Positions 16,610-24,774 of a stretch of DNA of 64,000 nucleotides are shown here, piece by piece. The first letter of the stretch is position 1; each line of letters starts with the position of its first letter. The DNA comes from JAQUBU01 sp036677685 (GTDB lineage: Bacteria > Bacillota > Syntrophomonadia > Syntrophomonadales > Syntrophomonadaceae), in contig JAVBWA010000014.1 of NCBI GenBank assembly GCA_036677685.1, positions 14,449 to 78,448 of the forward strand, in the 5' to 3' direction. A model generated the notes under the pieces. That model did not search any database. It saw only the letters and a list, made by a program, of their open reading frames with translations, and was not told where the DNA came from. Position numbers and translations under genes: made by a program.

Positions 16610-17821
16610 ATGTTTACCAAGTTTTATTACAATCTCAAAGACTTCGGTATTCCGGTTTCGATGAACGAGTGGCAGGTGCTGCTGGAAGCCCTGGAATCAG
16701 GAATGGCAGGTTCCAGCTTAACCGGTTTTTATTACCTGTGCCGCGCCATTCTGGTTAAAACTGAAGCTCATTACGACCGCTTTGACCTGGCTTTTGCCAG
16801 CTTTTTTGGTGATATTGAATCTCCCGAAGGGTTACCGGACAAAATATGGGAGTGGCTGGATAAAGAACTGCCCGAACAGGAAATCACCGAAGCCATGCGT
16901 CGCAACCACCAGCAGCTTGACCTGGATGAAATGAAAAGGATGCTGGAAGAGCGGCTGGCGGAACAGACTGAGGAGCACCATGGCGGCAACCGCTGGGTAG
17001 GCACCGGAGGGACTTCACCTTTCGGGCATTCGGGTTACCACCCCGGAGGTATCCGAATTGGAGGCAACACCCGCAATCTCTCGGCAGTGAAAGTAGCGGG
17101 TATGAGAAAATACCAGGAATTCCGTACCGATGAAACCCTGGGCATCAGGCAATTTCAGGTGGCTTTGCGAAAGCTGCGGCAGTTTACCACTCGTCTGGAT
17201 GGCGCCCGCACGGAACTGGATTTGGATGGTACTATCGAACGGACTTGCAATAATGCCGGCCGCTTGGAACTGGTTTGGGACCGGCCCCGCGAAAATGGGA
17301 TAAAGGTTTTACTGTTGATGGATTCGGGAGGCTCCATGGTATCCTACAGCCGTCTCTGCAATCAATTGTTTACCGCCGTAAATCGTTCCAACCATTTTAA
17401 AGATTTGAAGATATTTTATTTCCACAACTGTATTTATGACTGGTTGTATCATGACCCCAGCTGCAGTCTGAGTGCTTACACGGATACGGAATATGTATTA
17501 AAAACCTTTGACAGCGATTACCGGGTCATCATCGTAGGCGATGCCAGCATGTCCTCCTATGAACTGATGCGAGTGGGAGGGATTATCGAATGGGGCATGC
17601 ATAACGATACTCCCGGTATTGAATGGCTGCGGCGGCTTCGTCAGCATTTTGAATACTCGGTTTGGCTTAATCCAATTCCCAAAAACTACTGGAACTGGAT
17701 GGAAGGAGTATTTACCATTAATAAAATAGCGGAGGTATTTCCAATGGAAAGCTTGACTGTGGAGGGGCTGGAAACCGCCATAAATAAACTCCGCAGCCGG
17801 CAGGCGGTTAAAATAGGTTAG
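16610..17821 (+). CDS. VWA-domain (CoxE-like) protein
   Basis: The 403-residue product has a helical N-terminal part, a low-complexity Gly/His-rich linker (EEHHGGNRWVGTGGTSPFGH) and a C-terminal von Willebrand A domain with MIDAS motif DSGGSM. It is of the CoxE type, the standard partner of MoxR/CoxD ATPases. Known pairs mature enzymes such as CO dehydrogenase or methanol dehydrogenase; no such enzyme gene is adjacent here, so the client is unknown. A clear terminator follows. Confidence 0.83.
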   Translation: MFTKFYYNLKDFGIPVSMNEWQVLLEALESGMAGSSLTGFYYLCRAILVKTEAHYDRFDLAFASFFGDIESPEGLPDKIWEWLDKELPEQEITEAMRRNHQQLDLDEMKRMLEERLAEQTEEHHGGNRWVGTGGTSPFGHSGYHPGGIRIGGNTRNLSAVKVAGMRKYQEFRTDETLGIRQFQVALRKLRQFTTRLDGARTELDLDGTIERTCNNAGRLELVWDRPRENGIKVLLLMDSGGSMVSYSRLCNQLFTAVNRSNHFKDLKIFYFHNCIYDWLYHDPSCSLSAYTDTEYVLKTFDSDYRVIIVGDASMSSYELMRVGGIIEWGMHNDTPGIEWLRRLRQHFEYSVWLNPIPKNYWNWMEGVFTINKIAEVFPMESLTVEGLETAINKLRSRQAVKIG

Positions 17822-17849
17822 AACTATTTATCAAAACAATCGGTCTGGA

Positions 17850-17874
17850 AGAGGGTTTAAGCCCCTCTTTTTTT
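17850..17874 (+). terminator. Intrinsic terminator of the MoxR/VWA operon
   Basis: Stem AGAGGG/CCCTCT with loop TTTAAGC is followed directly by a run of seven T. It lies 28 bases after the VWA gene stop. Confidence 0.8.
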
Positions 17875-17875
17875 G

Positions 17876-17903
17876 TTGACATGCTTGTCTTATATATTAA
17901 AAT
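17876..17903 (+). promoter_or_regulatory. Probable sigma-A promoter for the enoyl-CoA hydratase gene
   Basis: A perfect TTGACA (17876-17881) is separated by 16 bases from TAAAAT (17898-17903). An imperfect inverted repeat, TAAGTA/TACTTA at 17921-17942, lies just downstream and could be an operator, for example for the MarR protein encoded nearby; the operator idea is speculative. Confidence 0.5.
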
Positions 17904-18026
17904 TTAAATTAATAACACATTAAGTAAAAATACACTTACTTAGCATGATGAGATATAGAAAATAGGAGGTGAGTATTCGCGATCTGTTCAAGTTAAATTC
18001 GATAGAAATTATAAGGGGGTAAAGTT

Positions 18027-18800
18027 ATGGATTACAGCAAATATCAGACATTGAAAGCGGAGGCAGTGGAAGGCGGCATATTAGTGGTATCATTGAACCG
18101 CCCGGATAAGTACAATGCTATGAATATGATGATGATGGAAGAGCTTAATGACCTGTGGTTAAAGTTGAAAAGGGATCTTGAAACCCGGGTGGTCATTTTA
18201 AAAGGCGAAGGGGAAAAAGGTTTTTGCGCCGGTATGGAAGTGGTGGATATTATTAAACCGGCAACTATGAAGAACATTCCGGCCATGTATGATTTGCAAA
18301 TGCCAATAGGTGAACTGCAGATTAACATGCGAAACTGCCCGCAGCCCATAATATGTATAGTGCACGGCGCTGCAGCGGGAGCCGGTTTCAGCTTTGCCAT
18401 AGCCTCCGACATTCGCATAATCGCTCCGGATGCCAGATTCTCAGCGGCTTATGTTAATGTTGGACTGGCTGGTGCGGATATGGGCAGCAGTTATTTCCTG
18501 CCGCGTATTATTGGAAGCGGTCGAGCTTTTGAATATCTTTACACCGGAGCTTGGATGAATGCTGAAGAAGCAATGCAGCTCGGTTTTGCCTCGCGTTGTG
18601 TGGAGAAGGACAAACTAATGGAAACTGCTATGGAAATAGCCCGGGCCATTGCCAAGAAAGACCCGCTGGCCATGAAATTAACCAAAGAGGCAGTCAATCT
18701 CAATATCGATGCACCTAGTCTGGAGTCGGCAATAATAATGGAAAACCGTAACCAGAACATGATGATAAGCCTCTTGGCAAGTAAAATACCTAATCAATAA
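18027..18800 (+). CDS. Enoyl-CoA hydratase/isomerase family protein
   Basis: Crotonase-fold protein of 257 residues. The CoA oxyanion-hole segments are visible (GFCAGMEV and HGAAAGAGFSFAIASDIRI), as is the usual SLNRPDKYNAM start. In the catalytic region the canonical E-x-x-x-G (hydratase Glu) reads YVNVGLAGADMGSSYFLP, so the glutamates of a typical hydratase are not both present; it may be an isomerase, hydrolase-like or decarboxylase member. AAGGGGG site precedes the ATG. Likely part of fatty acid breakdown with the genes downstream. Confidence 0.82.
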   Translation: MDYSKYQTLKAEAVEGGILVVSLNRPDKYNAMNMMMMEELNDLWLKLKRDLETRVVILKGEGEKGFCAGMEVVDIIKPATMKNIPAMYDLQMPIGELQINMRNCPQPIICIVHGAAAGAGFSFAIASDIRIIAPDARFSAAYVNVGLAGADMGSSYFLPRIIGSGRAFEYLYTGAWMNAEEAMQLGFASRCVEKDKLMETAMEIARAIAKKDPLAMKLTKEAVNLNIDAPSLESAIIMENRNQNMMISLLASKIPNQ

Positions 18801-18831
18801 TAGAAACAAACCGGAGCATCAATAAGCATAT

Positions 18832-18964
18832 AAGGAGGCGAAAAGATGTCTCCCATTTCATTAATTGGTTGGATTCCTATTAACAATACAGGCAGCGGAT
18901 TCTAATCTCCTGCCTCCTTGCAGCGGTGTGTTGAAACTGCTCCGCACTTTCTTCCGATGTTTAA
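18832..18964 (+). repeat. Dispersed ~130-bp repeat, copy C
   Basis: Starts AAGGAGGCGAAAAG and ends CTTTCTTCCGATGTTTAAA. It is more diverged than most copies (CGCCTCGTT reads TGCCTCCTT, but the 5' end changed in parallel to GGAGGCG, which keeps the pairing). Lies between the enoyl-CoA hydratase and marR genes. Confidence 0.8.
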
Positions 18965-19048
18965 AAAGCTTGACAGGGAATCAATTATATTTTTAAATAG
19001 AAAAGGCAATAATTAAACTATTTTAATGATAATTAAAGGAGTTTTTGA

Positions 19049-19486
19049 ATGTTAGATTTTACTACTTTTTGGTGTTTCCGGCTTAATGCCCTATCGCGCA
19101 AGATCAGCCGGATGTACAACAGCCGGTGCCTGGAGCACGGTGTAACCGCGGCTCAGACCTTTGTGATATTTGATGTTATGGAACATGGCGGCACAAGCGT
19201 AAAAGACATTGCAAGCCGTATTCAATTGGACAGCCCGGGTGTAACCGGCTTGATCGACCGGCTGGTAAAAGAAGGCCTGGTGGAAAGAAAAGAAGATCCT
19301 GAAGACCGCCGGAGCCTGCGAATCAACCTTACCCAGAAGGGGCGCGAACTGGCTGAGAGCAAACTGGCTCCCATGGCCCGTGATTTTAACCAATATATTC
19401 GAAGCATAGTACAGCCGGAAGTAGCTAAAATATTTCAAAACTCCCTGGATCTATTTGATCAGCAATTGAGCAAGACCACTGATTAA
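19049..19486 (+). CDS. MarR-family transcriptional regulator
   Basis: Winged-helix protein of 145 residues. It shows VKDIASRIQLDSPGVTGLIDRLV (recognition helix), then EGLVERKEDPEDRRSLRINLT (wing with the D-x-R salt bridge), typical for MarR. MarR dimers bind palindromes in promoters and release on ligand binding. Lying between the enoyl-CoA hydratase and the acyl-CoA dehydrogenase genes, it probably controls fatty-acid oxidation, possibly with acyl-CoA as ligand; this is inference from context. A terminator follows. Confidence 0.88.
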   Translation: MLDFTTFWCFRLNALSRKISRMYNSRCLEHGVTAAQTFVIFDVMEHGGTSVKDIASRIQLDSPGVTGLIDRLVKEGLVERKEDPEDRRSLRINLTQKGRELAESKLAPMARDFNQYIRSIVQPEVAKIFQNSLDLFDQQLSKTTD

Positions 19487-19550
19487 TAGCCGCTTGCGGC
19501 CGGCGTGTATAGGCCGCTGGCGTATCATAGCAACATTAGAAAACCAAACG

Positions 19551-19586
19551 ACAACCTTGAATTTGTTTTCAGGGTTGTTTTTCTTT
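19551..19586 (+). terminator. Intrinsic terminator of marR
   Basis: An 11-bp stem (ACAACCTTGAA with TTCAGGGTTGT, one G-U pair) is followed by TTTTCTTT. It lies 65 bases after the MarR stop. The remaining 200 bases to the next gene hold AT-rich sequence likely to contain its promoter. Confidence 0.75.
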
Positions 19587-19782
19587 GGCCAAGAGTATTA
19601 ATCCAAAAAGACGGCTTGAGGATTTTGGAGACTTCATTTATAAATAAATAACTCCGGCTTAGTCATATTGTGCTATGCTTATGGAGTTTATTAATAACAT
19701 ATGATATTATTATATTAAACGGAAACTACTACAACTTGAATAATTATGATGGTAAACTGATTTTAGAAAAGGGGGTTTAAAA

Positions 19783-20922
19783 GTGGAATTTAATCTTAGT
19801 AAAGAACAGTCGTTGCTTCAACAGATGGCCCGCGAATTTGCCGAAAAAAGTATAGCACCGGTCGCCGGACAAATTGACGAGGAAAGCAGGATCCCGGATG
19901 AAATTCTAAAGGAAATGGCGGAACTGGAGCTGTTCGGCATACCTTTTAGTGAAGAGTATGGCGGCGCCGATGGAGGATATGACGGGTATGTTCTGGTTAT
20001 GGAGCAAATCGCCAGGGTCTCTGGAGGAATAGCCATGACCATGGCTGCACATACCTTGGGATTGGGTGCCATATCAGCCTTCGGAACCGAAGCGCAGAAG
20101 AAAAAATACATGATACCCGGATGCAAAGGCCAACATATAGTTTCCTTCGCATTTACCGAGCCGGGAACCGGTTCCGACCCCAAACAACTCACCAGCACCG
20201 CAATCCGTGACGGTGATTATTACATTTTGAACGGGACCAAACGTTTTATTTCCAATGCCAATTTCCCTGGTGCTATGGTGGTATTTGCCAGGGAAACCGA
20301 GAGCGGCGAAGTTACCGCCTTTATATTGGACAAGTGGGCTGATGGTTATTCCATATCCGAACCCTGGGAGAAAATCGGTATGCATGGCGGACAGTTGCTG
20401 GATGTATATATGAAAGATGTTAAAGTTCCGGCAGAAAACCTGCTGGGCAAGGTGGGACAGGGTTTTCCGATTTTATTGCTGGGAATTGCACTGGGCAAAA
20501 TCGGCACCAGCACCGCAGCTCTGGGCGGAACCCTGGCGGCTTTTGAAGAGGCCGCGAAATATGCCCGGGAAAAAACCCATCGCGGCCAGCCAATTGCTAA
20601 ATTCCAGGCTATCCAGTTAAAAATTGCCGATCTGGCTATAAAATATGAAACTGCTCGCTGGCTTTGTTATCGCCTGGGATGCCTGGCCAACAATATAAAG
20701 GACCCGGCTGCATTTGCTGCTGAAGCGGCTCTGGTCAAAGCTTACTGTGGAGACAATGTAGTTGATGCCGCCCGCATAGCAGTTGATGTGCATGGTTCTT
20801 ACGGACTTATGAGAGACTATACTATTGAGCGGGTCTATCGTGATGCGATTATAGGACCGGAAATCGAAGGGGTGGCTGATATGCAGAAAATGATCGTAGC
20901 CGCTTCCATCTTAAAAAAATAA
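19783..20922 (+). CDS. Acyl-CoA dehydrogenase
   Basis: A 379-residue flavoenzyme of normal length. It shows the family signatures SFAFTEPGTGSDP (flavin/substrate loop), WEKIGMHGGQLLDVYMKDV and DVHGSYGLMRDYTIERVYRD, and ends with a segment (EIEGVADMQK) whose glutamate aligns with the catalytic base of short-chain acyl-CoA dehydrogenases. It oxidises acyl-CoA to enoyl-CoA and passes electrons to an electron-transfer flavoprotein. The following four genes encode the likely electron path. Start GTG after AAAGGGGG. Confidence 0.9.
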   Translation: MEFNLSKEQSLLQQMAREFAEKSIAPVAGQIDEESRIPDEILKEMAELELFGIPFSEEYGGADGGYDGYVLVMEQIARVSGGIAMTMAAHTLGLGAISAFGTEAQKKKYMIPGCKGQHIVSFAFTEPGTGSDPKQLTSTAIRDGDYYILNGTKRFISNANFPGAMVVFARETESGEVTAFILDKWADGYSISEPWEKIGMHGGQLLDVYMKDVKVPAENLLGKVGQGFPILLLGIALGKIGTSTAALGGTLAAFEEAAKYAREKTHRGQPIAKFQAIQLKIADLAIKYETARWLCYRLGCLANNIKDPAAFAAEAALVKAYCGDNVVDAARIAVDVHGSYGLMRDYTIERVYRDAIIGPEIEGVADMQKMIVAASILKK

Positions 20923-20975
20923 AAGAAAAAATGTTGCATACAAACTATATAACAAAGGATTATAATTGATATATA

Positions 20976-21075
20976 AACGAGGCGAAATCCTCCGCTTCCT
21001 TAAAAGCTCAGGGTCCTATTAGCAAGATAGCCAGCGGGATCTAATCCCCGCCTCGTTGCAGCGGTGTGTTGAAAT
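20976..21075 (+). repeat. Dispersed ~130-bp repeat, copy D (3' truncated)
   Basis: Starts AAACGAGGCGAAATCC and includes CCCCGCCTCGTTGCAGCGG, then TGTGTTGAAA before the match ends. The final hairpin (AACTGC/GCAGTT) is lost. A decayed REP-like unit (AGAACCTGCCCCTTGTGG) follows at about 21135. Confidence 0.75.
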
Positions 21076-21192
21076 ATTAAGCAAAGATTATTGATCCATC
21101 TAACAGTTTGCAGGAAGGTCAGAAGGAGCAGAAAAGAACCTGCCCCTTGTGGCCGATCCCTTACCCTTCACTTAATACTGGGAGGTACAGGT

Positions 21193-22479
21193 ATGGAGAA
21201 ATTTGACGTTATTGTAGCAGGTGCTGGTTTGGCAGGTCTTGCCGCCGCCTATACTCTGGCCCAGGAGGGTATGGAAGTTCTGGTGCTGGAACGCGGGGAT
21301 TATCCGGGAGCAAAGAATGTAACGGGAGGGCGGCTTTACGTTAACCCGGTACGCGAGTTGTTCCCGGACCTCTGGAAGAAAGCTCCGCTGGAACGCTTTA
21401 TTGCCCGTGAAGGAGTCACTATTATGGCGCGTGAGCGCTCGCTAAGCATCAATTACGATGGTAATGAACTCCTGGAGGAGCCCCAGCAGAGTTTTTCCGT
21501 CCTGCGCGCCAAATTTGACCGCTGGCTGGCCAAGCAAGCGGAACGAAAAGGGGCTATGATTATAGACAAAAACCGGGTTGATGACCTGGTTAAAGAAGAG
21601 GGCCGGATTGTTGGAGTCTGGGCGGGTGGCGACGAACTCCGCGCCGATGTGGTAATCGCCTGTGACGGCGTGCTTTCTCTGCTGGCGGAAAAGGCAGGTT
21701 TACGCCAGCCCGGCAGCCCCAAGGATTTTGCAGTCGGGTTTAAAGAAATAATTGAACTGGATTCGTCAGTTATCAATGAGCGCTTGGCACTGGACGGCAA
21801 TGAAGGCTTGGCCCGCATGTATATGGGAGAAGTGACCCGGGGCAAGTTTGGAGGCGGTTTTCTGTACACCAATAAGGAAAGTATCAGCCTGGGTATTGTG
21901 GTGGGCATCAAGGATTTAATGGAAGGCCCTAATCCGGTGCAGGCCCCGGTTCTGCTTGACGAATTTAAACAACGCCGGGAGATTGCCCCCTTGATTAAAG
22001 GCGGTGCAACTGTAGAATATGCTGCTCATGCCATACCTGAGGGTGGGTTCAAGGCCATGGGCAAGCTTTATGGCGATGGAATACTGCTGGCCGGTGATGC
22101 AGCCGGTTTTTCCATGAATATTGGGGTTACGGTGCGGGGCATGGAATATGCGCTGGCATCTGGGTATTATGCCGCCCAGGCGGTAATCAAGGCCAAAGCT
22201 GCGGAGGATTTCAGCGCTCGGAGTTTGGCCATTTATGAGAATATCTTAAACAACAGTTTTGTTATGGAAGATTTTAAAAGCTTCCAGGCTGCTCCCGAAG
22301 CCCTGGAAAATCCGAGATTTTTTGAGCATTATCCGGAATTGCTGGGTAATATTATGCGCGATATTTATGCCGTTCCAGCGGGGCCGAAAAACCGCTTGTA
22401 TCCCACTATAAAGCAGTATATGAGAATTGGGGAACTCTGGTCGATGTTTGGTGATATGAGAAAGGCGATGAAAATATGA
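21193..22479 (+). CDS. fixC: FixC-like electron-transfer flavoprotein:quinone oxidoreductase
   Basis: The 428-residue flavoprotein has the FAD motif VAGAGLAGLAAAYTLAQEG, a second FAD segment (ADVVIACDGVLSLLAEKAGL) and GILLAGDAAGF near the end, as in FixC/ETF-QO. The quinone-side segment RGMEYALASGYYAA also matches. FixC accepts electrons from EtfAB and works with the ferredoxin-like FixX encoded next, overlapping by four bases. The ATG follows GGGAGG; longer frames upstream run into the repeat. Confidence 0.87.
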   Translation: MEKFDVIVAGAGLAGLAAAYTLAQEGMEVLVLERGDYPGAKNVTGGRLYVNPVRELFPDLWKKAPLERFIAREGVTIMARERSLSINYDGNELLEEPQQSFSVLRAKFDRWLAKQAERKGAMIIDKNRVDDLVKEEGRIVGVWAGGDELRADVVIACDGVLSLLAEKAGLRQPGSPKDFAVGFKEIIELDSSVINERLALDGNEGLARMYMGEVTRGKFGGGFLYTNKESISLGIVVGIKDLMEGPNPVQAPVLLDEFKQRREIAPLIKGGATVEYAAHAIPEGGFKAMGKLYGDGILLAGDAAGFSMNIGVTVRGMEYALASGYYAAQAVIKAKAAEDFSARSLAIYENILNNSFVMEDFKSFQAAPEALENPRFFEHYPELLGNIMRDIYAVPAGPKNRLYPTIKQYMRIGELWSMFGDMRKAMKI

Positions 22480-22760
22480 GTGAGATTATGGGATTAAAAG
22501 CCAAACTGGGTCTGGATGTTTTCAAACATGATAAAGAACCGCATATCAAAATCAAACCGGGTATGGCCAAGGACCCCCGCCTGAAAAGAGCGGTGCTGGT
22601 CTGCCCGGCTGGTCTTTACAGCGAAAATGCTCAGGGCGAAGTTGAGTTTACTATTGACGGCTGCCTCGAATGCGGGACCTGCCGCCTGGCCTGCGGAACC
22701 GAAGTCCTGGACTGGAATTATCCGGGCGGGGGGGCCGGAGTGCAATTCCGTTTTGGGTAA
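22476..22760 (+). CDS. fixX: FixX-like ferredoxin
   Basis: A 94-residue protein with one CLECGTCRLAC cluster motif plus an earlier Cys in LVCPAGLY, which together fit the single 4Fe-4S cluster of FixX. It ends GGAGVQFRFG, the normal FixX end. Start overlaps the fixC stop (ATGA). In ETF-QO the same domain is fused to the flavoprotein; here it is separate. Confidence 0.88.
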   Translation: MSEIMGLKAKLGLDVFKHDKEPHIKIKPGMAKDPRLKRAVLVCPAGLYSENAQGEVEFTIDGCLECGTCRLACGTEVLDWNYPGGGAGVQFRFG

Positions 22761-22765
22761 TTTAA

Positions 22766-22912
22766 ACGTGAGGAGTGAGGTGTTAGGGGTAAGGAGAAGG
22801 TTTTGCCAATTGCGCCTAACGATGCTCCTGATACCCACTAGCTCATTTGCATATGAAGAATTAAAGAAAAGCTTCGCTTTTCCAACCTTAATTCAAAATT
22901 CATAATTATCAG
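22766..22912. repeat. Small intergenic repeats between fixX and etfB
   Basis: Two unrelated small repeats adjoin. The first is a GTGAGGAGTGAGGTGTTAGG type sequence also seen near 34035, 38288, 38645 and 51906. The second is AT-rich with the hairpin GAAAAGCTTCGCTTTTC and TTAATTCAAAATTCATAATT; related units sit around and inside the glmS ribozyme (53433-53912). Confidence 0.6.
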
Positions 22913-22924
22913 GGGGTTAGAGAG

Positions 22925-23680
22925 ATGAATATTGTTGTGGCAATGAAACAAATACCGGACTTGCAGCAGATACGAATTCGCAATCGCCAGCCGGTATTTG
23001 ATGATGTTTCAATGACCCTGGGGGCTATCGATAAAAATGCCCTGGAAGCAGGGGTCACTATCAAAGAAAAACAGGGAGGGAAGGTCACGGTCCTCTCAGC
23101 CGGGAACGAAGACCTGGAAGATACTGTGAAAGAAGCCCTGGCAGCCGGTGCCGATGAAGCTTTTTTGATAATTGATGATGCTCTGGCTGCGGCCGGCAGT
23201 GATGTGACAGCAATGACTTTGGCGGCGGCGATCAGGAAAATTGAATCAGCCGACTTGATTATTTTTGGTGAAGGCAGCGGCGATAATTACTCGGGTCAAG
23301 TTGGCTCCCGGGTCGCCGCCATTTTGGACTGGCCTCAGATTGGATATGTCAGTTCCCTGGAATTGAACGGGAATTTGCTGCGGGCAACTCGCTCTCTGGA
23401 AGACGGAGAGGAGATCGTAGAAGTCAACTTACCGGCAGTGGTTACGGTAATATCCGGCATCAATGAACCACGCATTCCATCGGTTACCCAGATTTTGAAG
23501 GCCGGTAAAAAGCCCAAAGAAGTATTGGAACCTGAGGATTTGGATTTGCAGATACCTTCTGAAGCTCAAGTTATCAGTCTGAGCAATTTGGCCCCGGAAA
23601 GCGCGCGCAAGCGGGCAGCTTTGAAAACTGTGGATGAACTGGTGCAGGTCTTGAAGAATGAAAATATGATTGGGAGGTAA
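22925..23680 (+). CDS. etfB: Electron-transfer flavoprotein beta subunit
   Basis: A 251-residue EtfB/FixA with start MNIVVAMKQIPD, GAIDKNALEAGV, and the AMP/FAD-binding stretch GSGDNYSGQVGSRVAAILDWPQIGYV. EtfB and EtfA carry electrons from acyl-CoA dehydrogenase to the quinone or to FixCX. Lies six bases upstream of etfA. Whether it is of the bifurcating (NADH-using) or the simple type cannot be settled by eye; the fixCX neighbours are found with the bifurcating FixABCX group. Confidence 0.9.
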   Translation: MNIVVAMKQIPDLQQIRIRNRQPVFDDVSMTLGAIDKNALEAGVTIKEKQGGKVTVLSAGNEDLEDTVKEALAAGADEAFLIIDDALAAAGSDVTAMTLAAAIRKIESADLIIFGEGSGDNYSGQVGSRVAAILDWPQIGYVSSLELNGNLLRATRSLEDGEEIVEVNLPAVVTVISGINEPRIPSVTQILKAGKKPKEVLEPEDLDLQIPSEAQVISLSNLAPESARKRAALKTVDELVQVLKNENMIGR

Positions 23681-23685
23681 GCAGT

Positions 23686-24606
23686 GTGGCAGGAGTATTG
23701 ATTTATAGTGATAAAGACCAATTCGCTTTGGAGATGATCACTGCTGCCAAACAAATCGGCCGTGATTTTAAAGCAGTGACCTTGAACAATGATGGGCAGG
23801 CGCAAGCGCTGGCTGCGGCGGGAGCCGATACTTTTAAAATAAACAATTCGGACATAGTCCAGGCAGATGTGGCAGCAGTTGCAGCTGCTTTGCAGCAGGC
23901 CGCCGATAAACTGGATACAGACATAATATTATTGGCTTCCAACCGCCGGGGTAAGGAACTGGCCGGGCGGTTGGCCCAAATAACGGGAGCAGGCTGCATT
24001 ACTGATGTAGCCGGGATAAAAGCTGAAGGAAATAAGATAGTTTGCCGGCGCAATACCCTGGGGGGAGCCACTGTGGCCACCCAGTATATTGCGGTACAAC
24101 GCCAAGTAATTGCCATTATGCCTCGAACTTTTGAACCCGCCGGAGCCGGCAGCGGTAAAATAAGCGAACTGGAAGTTGCGATCAGGCCATCCGGGGTAAA
24201 AATGATGGAGCTTAAATCAAAAAGCATTGACAGTGTGGACATTGAAGCAGCCAGCATATTAGTGGCGGTTGGGGAAGGTCTTAACAGCCAGGCGGATTTG
24301 GGAATGATTGAAACTCTGGCCCAAAAACTGGGGGGTGTGATCGCCTGTTCCAAACCAGTGGCCACGGATAAGAAATGGCTGCCGGAAGACAGGATAATCG
24401 GGCTTTCGGGAAAAAAATGCAAACCGGAACTGGCGATATTGTTGGGTATTTCCGGGCAGGTGCAGTTTACCGTGGGTATACGCGATGCCAAAATCATAGT
24501 AGCGGTCAACACCGATGAAAATGCACCGATCAACCAGATGGCCGACTACATTCTTAATGCCGACCTGCATGAAGTAGCAGCCGGGTTAAACAAAGCTTTG
24601 GTATAA
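23686..24606 (+). CDS. etfA: Electron-transfer flavoprotein alpha subunit
   Basis: A 306-residue EtfA/FixB. The C-terminal FAD domain shows LNSQADLGMIETLAQKLGG, VIACSKPVATDKKWLPEDR, IGLSGKKCKPELAILLGISGQ and AVNTDENAPINQMADYI, the standard ETF-alpha signature. The GTG start follows GGGAGGTAAGCA. This closes the acd-fixC-fixX-etfB-etfA group. A perfect inverted repeat begins five bases after its stop. Confidence 0.92.
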   Translation: MAGVLIYSDKDQFALEMITAAKQIGRDFKAVTLNNDGQAQALAAAGADTFKINNSDIVQADVAAVAAALQQAADKLDTDIILLASNRRGKELAGRLAQITGAGCITDVAGIKAEGNKIVCRRNTLGGATVATQYIAVQRQVIAIMPRTFEPAGAGSGKISELEVAIRPSGVKMMELKSKSIDSVDIEAASILVAVGEGLNSQADLGMIETLAQKLGGVIACSKPVATDKKWLPEDRIIGLSGKKCKPELAILLGISGQVQFTVGIRDAKIIVAVNTDENAPINQMADYILNADLHEVAAGLNKALV

Positions 24607-24611
24607 AGGCG

Positions 24612-24705
24612 GACAAGGGGACGGGCATGACAAGGGGACGGTTCTTCTGTCAGGAAATCTTTCCTGACAGAAGAACCGTCCCCTTGTCATGCCCGTCCCC
24701 TTGTC
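24612..24705. repeat. Perfect 46-bp inverted repeat (REP-like)
   Basis: Two arms of 46 bases are exactly complementary with only a 2-base loop (24658-24659). Each arm contains GACAAGGGGACGGGCATGAC and then ACAAGGGGACGGTTCTTCTG; so the unit ACAAGGGGACGG occurs twice per arm. There is no T-run. The same unit occurs singly at 13389-13414. It may be a REP-type element that also protects the etfA mRNA 3' end. Confidence 0.9.
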
Positions 24706-24774
24706 AACCCAGCAGGAATTATCAGTTTAGGAACGAAATTTAATAATGATTGTATAGTGAAAGGGGTCCGTGGG

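Noticed and set aside
22627..22905. A 92-codon frame overlapping fixX
   Set aside because: Out of frame with fixX and running into intergenic repeats; no family match.
24612..24705. A simple rho-independent terminator for etfA
   Set aside because: There is no T-run after the stem, and the same unit occurs at other places as a repeat, so it is classed as REP-like, although it could still affect the transcript end.
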